Source: Lachnospiraceae bacterium (GTDB lineage Bacteria > Bacillota_A > Clostridia > Lachnospirales > Lachnospiraceae). Taken from it: a stretch of 64,000 bases of DNA. The position numbers were made by a program, and so were the translations under genes. The notes beneath the pieces are model-generated. The model searched no databases and was not told the DNA's origin. It worked only from the letters and a program-made list of their open reading frames with translations. The stretch spans positions 58,075 through 122,074 of the forward strand of contig JAFZAZ010000007.1 in the NCBI GenBank assembly GCA_017561985.1, in the 5' to 3' direction. The first letter of the stretch is position 1; each line of letters begins with the position of its first letter. Positions 58,728 through 64,000 of the stretch are shown one piece after another.

Positions 58728-59541
58728 AGAAGACCGGCTCAAAGTTCTGGCCCGTATCGAGGAATACGAGGCACAGGGACGCTTCAATGACGACGTCGAG
58801 GAGGACGATCCCGCGATTCCGATTCAGCCGGGAGACGTCGATTACACGATCAAAAAGTTCTCGAGCAAATGCAAGACGAGGGTCGCCAACTTCCTCGGCA
58901 AGGCATTTTTCGAAAACATGATCCGAAAGAACAAGCTGATCATCAAAGAGGTGACCGGTTTGGAAAATGCCACGGCCGTGACGGGCGGAGCGATCGTTAC
59001 GAGCAATCATTTTCACCTGAGTGACAACTACGCGGTGTACCGGACCATCAAGCCCGCACTCAAAAAAGACCATTACCTTTACAAGGTGATCAAGGAGAGC
59101 AACTACACCAACTTCAAGGGCCCCGTGCGGATCATGATGCGCCACGCAAACACCCTGCCCCTAAGCTCCAGCCACGCGACGATGCGGGAGTTTTTCAAGG
59201 GGATGCGCGTGCTTCTGGACCGCGGCGAAAAGATATTGATCTACCCCGAGCAGGCCATGTGGTTTAATTACAGAAAGCCCCGGCCGCTCAAGCCCGGAGC
59301 GTTCAAATTTGCCGCCAAATTCGGCGTTCCCGTGATTCCTGTCTTCATCTGCATGAAGGACTCCGACGTGATGGATGACGACGGCTTCCCCGTTCAGGAG
59401 CTGTACATCCACTACCTGCCCGCGATCTATCCGGACAGCGGGCTTTCGGTAAATGACAATGCGCAGCGGATGATGGACCGAAACTACGCAATGTGGGTGG
59501 ACGTCTACGAAAACTTTTACCGGACAAAATTAGAGCGGTGA
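58720..59541 (+). CDS. Lysophospholipid acyltransferase (PlsC-like)
   Basis: A 273-residue acyltransferase. The catalytic H-x4-D reads SNHFHLSDNY (about residue 90), with a glycerol-phosphate binding YPEQAMW motif later. About 60 extra N-terminal residues precede the core. It overlaps the GT8 gene by 8 bases, suggesting a joint job such as making an acylated glycolipid or modifying a lipoteichoic-type polymer, which is inference. Confidence 0.87.
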   Translation: MAREDRLKVLARIEEYEAQGRFNDDVEEDDPAIPIQPGDVDYTIKKFSSKCKTRVANFLGKAFFENMIRKNKLIIKEVTGLENATAVTGGAIVTSNHFHLSDNYAVYRTIKPALKKDHYLYKVIKESNYTNFKGPVRIMMRHANTLPLSSSHATMREFFKGMRVLLDRGEKILIYPEQAMWFNYRKPRPLKPGAFKFAAKFGVPVIPVFICMKDSDVMDDDGFPVQELYIHYLPAIYPDSGLSVNDNAQRMMDRNYAMWVDVYENFYRTKLER

Positions 59542-59561
59542 CTCACGTCATCGCTCTTTTT
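59533..59561 (+). terminator. Terminator after the acyltransferase gene
   Basis: GAGCGGTGAC pairs with GTCATCGCTC (one mismatch), followed by T5; the stem overlaps the stop codon. Confidence 0.8.
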
Positions 59562-59578
59562 GTATGGCTTTTTGTTTA

Positions 59579-60172
59579 TTACCGAAGTCCGTTTGCAAAC
59601 ACCCACGAATAAAACAACTCCTTCGGCGGCTTCTCATACTCGTACTCAGTCTCCGGGATCGTCGTATCAATCAGCTCGATCGCCTCTTTCAGCACTTCCT
59701 CTGCCGATTTGCCGGCCACATCGATCACAACTTCGTTGACCAGCGGAGCCCGGTTGACATTTTTCGTATTCATCTTCTCCTGAAGCTCGTAGTCGATCAA
59801 TCCGTTGTTCGGCCGGTTTTTCATCTGCTCCCGGATCTGCGCGAGGTCGCTTGACACAAGCTTGATTGTGATGAACTTTGTCCCCCTGAACACGATCGGA
59901 ATGTCCGCGGTCCGCAGGTCGTCGATGTCAGAGGCGATAATGTTTTTGTACCCGAGCTTATGAAAGCACGTTAGCATCGCGACGAGATTCTCCCACAATG
60001 TCAGCTCCTCGAGCTCGCCCGTCATCGGCTCGCTGCCGTCTCTTGATATAAACTCCGGCACCATATGCTGCTCGATGCACGTTGTCTTATAGTGCTGCAG
60101 CAGGCTGTTCGCCAGCGTGGTCTTGCCGATGCCGCTGGCGCCCGTGATAAAGATAAAATCCTTCTGTTCCAT
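59579..60172 (-). CDS. P-loop nucleoside kinase-like protein
   Basis: A 197-residue P-loop protein with intact Walker A GASGIGKTT (residue 11-19). A DIDDLRTAD stretch follows a predicted strand, and an Arg-rich lid lies later. It could be a guanylate- or nucleoside-kinase relative. GGGGAG lies before ATG. Substrate unknown. Confidence 0.72.
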   Translation of the reverse strand: MEQKDFIFITGASGIGKTTLANSLLQHYKTTCIEQHMVPEFISRDGSEPMTGELEELTLWENLVAMLTCFHKLGYKNIIASDIDDLRTADIPIVFRGTKFITIKLVSSDLAQIREQMKNRPNNGLIDYELQEKMNTKNVNRAPLVNEVVIDVAGKSAEEVLKEAIELIDTTIPETEYEYEKPPKELFYSWVFANGLR

Positions 60173-60252
60173 TTTCTATTCTCCCCGTGTTTCTTTCGCG
60201 GAAACACCCGCATGAAATCCCGCCCGGGCGTTTATTCCGTTCAGCGTGCGGT

Positions 60253-60807
60253 TCAGCGCGCGGCGTTCAGAAACTCTGCGATGCGCCTTACTCCGTCCAC
60301 CGCCTGCTCGTCCTGCACGGCCGGCACGACGTTTGTATTAAAGCTGCACACGACCTTGTGAATGTCGCGGCAGTTCATGTGGTGCATCAGCGTGCAGGCG
60401 GTCTCGTACGGCTTTTCGATCCTTCCGTCCCCGCCGCCGACAAGGATCACCGCGCCCCTCTTGGGCTTGATGTTCAGCGCTTCCTTGCGGAAAAACATGC
60501 CGCAGAAATAGGTCTGCAGCCGACTCCCCACGTCGAGCATTTTCCCGGTCAGCTCCGAAAAATAAATCGGCGACGCGATCACCACGTTGTCGCACTCCTC
60601 GATGTAGCGGTAGACGTCCTGCATGCCGTCGTTGATCGCGCATCCCGGATTCTTCCAGCAATACCGGCAGTCCAGACAGGCCGAAATGTCGCATCGGTAG
60701 GCGTCGACCACCTTGAATTCGCCGTCCAGATGCTCCGTCAGCAGTCCGATCAGGCTCGCGGTGTCTCCCGCAGGTCTGGGCGACCCGTTAAAAATCAATG
60801 TCTTCAA
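60253..60807 (-). CDS. Flavodoxin-fold NAD(P)H-dependent oxidoreductase
   Basis: A 184-residue flavodoxin-like reductase. NGSPRPAGDTASLI binds FMN phosphate, SACLDCRYCWKNPGC could hold a cluster as in iron-sulfur flavoproteins, and ASPIYFSELTGKM is typical. The start is a TTG (60807), supported by AGAGGG 7 bases upstream; no ATG fits. Electron transfer or quinone/drug reduction is likely. Confidence 0.85.
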   Translation of the reverse strand: MKTLIFNGSPRPAGDTASLIGLLTEHLDGEFKVVDAYRCDISACLDCRYCWKNPGCAINDGMQDVYRYIEECDNVVIASPIYFSELTGKMLDVGSRLQTYFCGMFFRKEALNIKPKRGAVILVGGGDGRIEKPYETACTLMHHMNCRDIHKVVCSFNTNVVPAVQDEQAVDGVRRIAEFLNAAR

Positions 60808-60903
60808 AATCTTACCCTCTTAGTTTTCTTTCGTAAAATGAGCCTTTCCGCGGCTCGTCGTCGCACCGGCCATCCTGCCATGACGTCACCGCTTCATCAG
60901 CGC

Positions 60904-61539
60904 TCAGATATGGCGGTTCCACGCGTACTCGACCTCGTCGATGCAGCCCGCTCCGGCTCTGACCGCCTTGACTTCCTCGATGCACTTGCTCAGGCACATC
61001 GCGATGCAGTCGTCCGCCATCTCCCGCGTAAAGAAGAAACATTCGCCGTCGACTTCCTTGTCGAAGTACGAGCGATAGCCCTGCAGAAATCCTGCGAGGT
61101 CGAAATCCTCGTCCGCAAAAAGAGCCTCGTTCTCGATGCCCTCCGGAAGCTCGAGATCGGGCGTAAGCCCGTATTTTCCGATGATGTAGCTGTTGGTGAT
61201 CGCATAGTCATTGTGAAGCCGGCCCGGGTTGCCCTCCGGGCGCGGATCCCAGTGATGGATCCGGTAGACAAAGACACGGAACACCAGATCCTGCACCAGA
61301 TGAAGATAATACCCCAGGTACAGCGGATCCGTCTTCAGCTGCTCCGCAAACTGCGCGCGGAAGCCCGGAAGATCGTACGTCTTCTTTGTCTCCTCGCATA
61401 CGTTGATCTTTCGGTGCCCGTTGCCGGGGCCGGCCGCATCGGGAAACATCGATCCGAGCAGAAACCGGTTCCGCTCGATCTCCGGATACTCCCGCAAAAT
61501 GCCTTCCGAAATTGCCACATGCATGATACTTGATGCCAT
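60904..61539 (-). CDS. Zinc-dependent phospholipase C-like protein
   Basis: A 211-residue helical hydrolase. It begins MASSIMHVAISEGILREYP, and the pattern FLLGSMFPDAAG and YYLHLVQDLVFR carries the His/Asp residues of the zinc-dependent PLC/S1-P1 type families. Its substrate is unknown. ATG 61539 has GGGGAGG 7 bases upstream. Confidence 0.65.
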   Translation of the reverse strand: MASSIMHVAISEGILREYPEIERNRFLLGSMFPDAAGPGNGHRKINVCEETKKTYDLPGFRAQFAEQLKTDPLYLGYYLHLVQDLVFRVFVYRIHHWDPRPEGNPGRLHNDYAITNSYIIGKYGLTPDLELPEGIENEALFADEDFDLAGFLQGYRSYFDKEVDGECFFFTREMADDCIAMCLSKCIEEVKAVRAGAGCIDEVEYAWNRHI

Positions 61540-61581
61540 AAAGTAACCTCCCCAATACAAGTTTTAACTTTTACCGCAGAA

Positions 61582-62097
61582 TCAAAACTCCTTTTTGTAC
61601 TTGCGGCTCTCGAACGTGACGCTTCCGTCAAGCTTCGTGTACTGACCGTCCTTCCAGTACGTCATTCCGAGCTTTTCCATCACGCGTCTGCTCTTTGAAT
61701 TATCTTTTGCAAACTCACCCACCAGAGTTTTGATTCCCTTTTCCTTCGCAACGCAATCGATGATCGCGCGCATTGCCTCGGGCACCAGGCCCTGTCCCCA
61801 GTACTCGCGCCGCAGGTTGTATCCGACGGACCACGCGTCGAGGTCCTCGTGGTAGAACAATCCGCCCTGTCCGATCAGTTCCCCGGTCTCCTTCAGCACG
61901 AATCCGAGGTCATATTCATCCTTCCCGTCGATGTCCCGCGACCGCAGCCACTCTCTCGTCGACTCGACGTTCGGATGCGGCGCGTAGATCATATACCGGT
62001 TCACTTCAAGATCCGAAGCCCACTTAAAAACGGCTTCCGCGTCATCCTCCGTGACTGTGCGCAGCACAAGTCTTTCCGTTTCCAACTCTCGATACAT
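61582..62097 (-). CDS. RimJ/RimL-type GNAT acetyltransferase
   Basis: A 171-residue GNAT with LETERLVLRTVTEDDAEAVF at the start and the acetyl-CoA region NLRREYWGQGLVPEAMRA, followed by NSKSRRVMEKLGM. Such proteins acetylate ribosomal N-termini or other amines. ATG 62097 with AAGGAGG 10 bases upstream is preferred to an earlier start. It is 23 bases after the tautomerase gene. Confidence 0.85.
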   Translation of the reverse strand: MYRELETERLVLRTVTEDDAEAVFKWASDLEVNRYMIYAPHPNVESTREWLRSRDIDGKDEYDLGFVLKETGELIGQGGLFYHEDLDAWSVGYNLRREYWGQGLVPEAMRAIIDCVAKEKGIKTLVGEFAKDNSKSRRVMEKLGMTYWKDGQYTKLDGSVTFESRKYKKEF

Positions 62098-62120
62098 ATC
62101 GACCAAACCTCCTTCGTTTG

Positions 62121-62480
62121 TCACGACTTTTGTATTCCGCCGATCCCCCAGTTTTCCGTCGGCGGCTCATGGATCACGATGAACACATCTTCCTTCGGGA
62201 TTCCCAGAAGGTCATGCAGTTTCCCCGTGATACACTCGATCGCAGCACGCTTCTGCTCCTTCGTCCTGCCCGGGAACAGCGTGAGCTCTATGACCGTAAA
62301 GCAATCGGTTTTGCCGGGCGCTGTCTCAAAGTTCTCCCGGTCAATCTCGACAATCCTCTGAAAACGGTCCCAGTCCTCGATTCCCAGAGCTTCCGTAAGT
62401 CCGCTGTGGACGCAGTCGAGCAGAGTTTTCCGGTACTCCGCGCTCTTTCCCCTGATGATCTCTATTCTTACCAATGGCAT
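62121..62480 (-). CDS. Tautomerase family protein (4-OT/MSAD-like)
   Basis: A 119-residue protein starting MPLVRIEIIRGKSAEYRKT, leaving Pro1 as the catalytic base, with the internal second domain of the larger tautomerase type (ELTLFPGRTKEQKRAAIECI). It ends VIHEPPTENWGIGGI. AAGGAG lies before ATG. The pathway is unknown. Confidence 0.87.
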   Translation of the reverse strand: MPLVRIEIIRGKSAEYRKTLLDCVHSGLTEALGIEDWDRFQRIVEIDRENFETAPGKTDCFTVIELTLFPGRTKEQKRAAIECITGKLHDLLGIPKEDVFIVIHEPPTENWGIGGIQKS

Positions 62481-62492
62481 CGCTTTTCTCCT

Positions 62493-63116
62493 TCACACCC
62501 CGCTCTTAAGCAGTTCCGCAAGCTCCTCGAAAGTGTTGACGATCAGACCGTCGTACTCCTCCCCGTCGCGGTTGAACAGAATCGGCTTGATCCCGAACTC
62601 CTCCGCCACCTTGAGATTGCTCACGCTGTTGTCGATGAAAATGCATTCCTCCGGAAATTTTCCGGCTTCCGCAAGGGCGATCTCGTATATCTTCCGATCC
62701 GGCTTGCGGCATTTTACGTCGCCGCTCACGATCTTCTTCCGGAAGAAGCGGTCCAGCCCGTAGTGCTCCGTGATGTATGCGCTCCACTCGGACACGTCGT
62801 TTGAGAGCAGCACGAAATCATATTCGGAAGCATATTGTTCCGCAAACGGAACAAATCCCTGATCGAGCGTCAGAAAATTCTCCAGGTAGTTCACCATGTG
62901 AAAATGCGGGTTTTGGAACCCAAGCTGCGTCAGAAACTCATCCGAAGTCAGCAGGCCGTCGGAGGCTTTGGTGAACAGTTTCTCCTCCCGGAACTGCCTC
63001 GTGAGCCGCTCATACTCCGACGGGCTGAAATTCCCGAACGTGTAAGGTATGAAGTTTCCCTTGCTCTCGCAGAGGATCACCCCGTACATATCAAACAATA
63101 TCGTCTTTCTTTCCAT
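62493..63116 (-). CDS. HAD-IA hydrolase
   Basis: A 207-residue HAD protein. Motif I is ILFDMYGVIL: DxYGV, with Tyr-Gly-Val in place of the Asp-Gly-Thr pattern. Motif II LLSNDVSEW, motif III CRKPDRKIY, motif IV FIDNSVSNLKVA. This resembles YihX-type phosphatases. ATG 63116 has GGAGGGG 6 bases upstream. It precedes the tautomerase and GNAT genes on the same strand. Confidence 0.82.
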   Translation of the reverse strand: MERKTILFDMYGVILCESKGNFIPYTFGNFSPSEYERLTRQFREEKLFTKASDGLLTSDEFLTQLGFQNPHFHMVNYLENFLTLDQGFVPFAEQYASEYDFVLLSNDVSEWSAYITEHYGLDRFFRKKIVSGDVKCRKPDRKIYEIALAEAGKFPEECIFIDNSVSNLKVAEEFGIKPILFNRDGEEYDGLIVNTFEELAELLKSGV

Positions 63117-63153
63117 AGCATTCCCCTCCACTTATTATTTCGCGGAAAATGAC

Positions 63154-63702
63154 TCACTCCGCGATCGTGATCCAGTACCGCTTCATCACTGTCCCGTCGA
63201 CCTCGATCGTGTTCTCAAACACGCCGCCGTTTGCGAGGATCGTCTTCTCGCTTGCAAAGTTGTCGGAATCACAGGTTACGAGCATTTTCCGGATTCCGAG
63301 TTTCCGGGCGTTCCCGATGTTCAGCCGGAGCATTTCCGCTGCGTATCCCTTTCCGCGCTCGGAAGGCCGCACGGAGTAGCCGCAGTGACCTCCCCACGTG
63401 CCCAGGATCGGGTGGTCGATATGATGCCGAAGGTCGATGATACCGACGATGCGGTTGTCGCTCTGCCGTACTGCCAGATACGTGTTCGACGGAACCTTCA
63501 CACCGGTTTCCTCGCAGGTGTCGTTTTTGCTGCGCAGGATGCAGAGCCGGATCCACTCCTCCGCGGAGCCGCATTTGTCCATCGAAAGGCAGCCGGCAAA
63601 TTGATTTTCGTTGTCGGCATCCCGCTCCAGTATCTCTTTTCGAAACGCCCAGATATCCTCTGCATAGCCGGGATCCGGCGTTACCAGTCTTATCGTTTCC
63701 AC
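63154..63702 (-). CDS. GNAT acetyltransferase
   Basis: A 182-residue GNAT with the acetyl-CoA motif RPSERGKGYAAEMLRL, preceded by HIDHPILGTWGGHCGYSV. GGTGG lies just before the ATG. It is the first gene of a probable four-gene leftward series (GNAT, HAD, tautomerase, GNAT). Confidence 0.87.
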   Translation of the reverse strand: METIRLVTPDPGYAEDIWAFRKEILERDADNENQFAGCLSMDKCGSAEEWIRLCILRSKNDTCEETGVKVPSNTYLAVRQSDNRIVGIIDLRHHIDHPILGTWGGHCGYSVRPSERGKGYAAEMLRLNIGNARKLGIRKMLVTCDSDNFASEKTILANGGVFENTIEVDGTVMKRYWITIAE

Positions 63703-64000
63703 CGTGCACTCCTCACCGCTGCGGCATTGTTCAATTGGTTCTACTTGTGTAGAATCGTCTCGTTTTACGTCCCGCTGCGTCTTTTTGAAAAAGGTTTATT
63801 TCTGCCTATTCTATCACACCGAAAGGAAATCGTCTACAAAAAAAGAGAGAGCACATGGTTCAATGTCATTAAGTTAAGATGACAGCATCTGGAGTTCTGT
63901 ATCAGAGATGGTACGGAACTCTTTTTTTCGGTTTTTTGCTTAAAACTGTTGACAAACGGTACAAGATGTGCGGCCGCTTTCGCTACTGAATCGATTTATG
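63703..64000. other. Right-edge non-coding region, possible small RNA or element end
   Basis: No gene is seen. A plus-strand promoter-like pair (TTGTTC 63727-63732, TAGAAT 63750-63755, 17-bp spacer) is followed 137 bases later by the terminator at 63892-63928, so a short RNA is possible. A TTGACA at about 63952 has no -10 partner in view. Confidence 0.4.
63892..63928 (+). terminator. Rho-independent terminator near right edge
   Basis: GAGTTC (63892-63897) pairs with GAACTC (63916-63921), followed by T7. No plus-strand gene precedes it in the window. Confidence 0.7.

Noticed and set aside
1..64000. CRISPR arrays, rRNA, tRNA, integrases or complete insertion sequences
   Set aside because: I looked for regular repeats, conserved tRNA arms and transposase ORFs and saw none.

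Overview
The window looks like a chromosomal stretch of a Gram-positive Clostridia member, probably Lachnospiraceae-like. The reasons are strong Shine-Dalgarno sites (AGGAGG type), TTGACA/TATAAT promoters with 17-bp spacers, rho-independent terminators, ECF-type vitamin transporters (ThiW, BioY), a TPP riboswitch, lipoproteins with LxGC lipoboxes and HD-GYP signalling. Base composition is roughly mid-50s % GC by eye, with one clearly AT-rich island around 19.2-20.4 kb. No rRNA, tRNA, CRISPR array, prophage or complete insertion sequence was seen. Most genes lie on the minus strand. The plus-strand genes are merR, a histidine phosphatase, the thiamine operon with the small gene after it, one helix-turn-helix membrane protein, and a two-gene glycosyltransferase/acyltransferase unit.

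Layout. 0.3-5 kb: a MerR regulator with a textbook operator, then leftward genes for a membrane protein, a LUD protein, an esterase, a Cof-type HAD phosphatase and a TetR regulator. 5-10.6 kb: two HD-GYP proteins (probable c-di-GMP phosphodiesterases), one with a 7TM-like sensor and one with a two-component-propeller ectodomain. 10.8-13.2 kb: glmS behind an XRE regulator. 13.4-19.1 kb: a histidine phosphatase, then TPP riboswitch-thiC-thiW-thiM-thiED, then a small membrane protein. 19.2-20.3 kb: an AT-rich, probably acquired TIR-domain gene. 20.5-25.3 kb: cysE and a zinc ABC transporter operon. 25.4-28.8 kb: a repeat-rich lipoprotein, a gene behind a possible attenuator leader, and an HTH membrane protein. 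28.9-34.3 kb: purine genes guaA, purB and a PurA-PurC fusion. 34.4-43.9 kb: small regulator, HAD phosphatases, polyprenyl synthase, bioY, radical SAM, GtrA, GH43, and several domain fusions. 44-63.7 kb: mostly single-gene housekeeping or accessory enzymes, lipoproteins and acetyltransferases.

How genes work together. The thiamine operon makes HMP-P (ThiC), imports a precursor (ThiW), salvages thiazole (ThiM), and finishes HMP phosphorylation and coupling (ThiED), all under TPP control. The purine cluster joins the two aspartate-adding ligases in one polypeptide beside purB, whose lyase acts on both products. ZnuABC forms a zinc importer flanked by a small Cys/His membrane protein and a lipoprotein.

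The most unusual signals are (1) the in-frame PurA-PurC fusion, which retains an internal ribosome-binding site and GTG start; (2) an octamer, GGAAAATG/CATTTTCC, hand-counted about 45 times where about 2 are expected, frequent in intergenic DNA and sometimes arranged as perfect inverted pairs; (3) a promoter-leader peptide-terminator unit at 27.6-27.8 kb; and (4) several gene fusions and tiny ORFs of 28-58 codons not explained by standard annotation.
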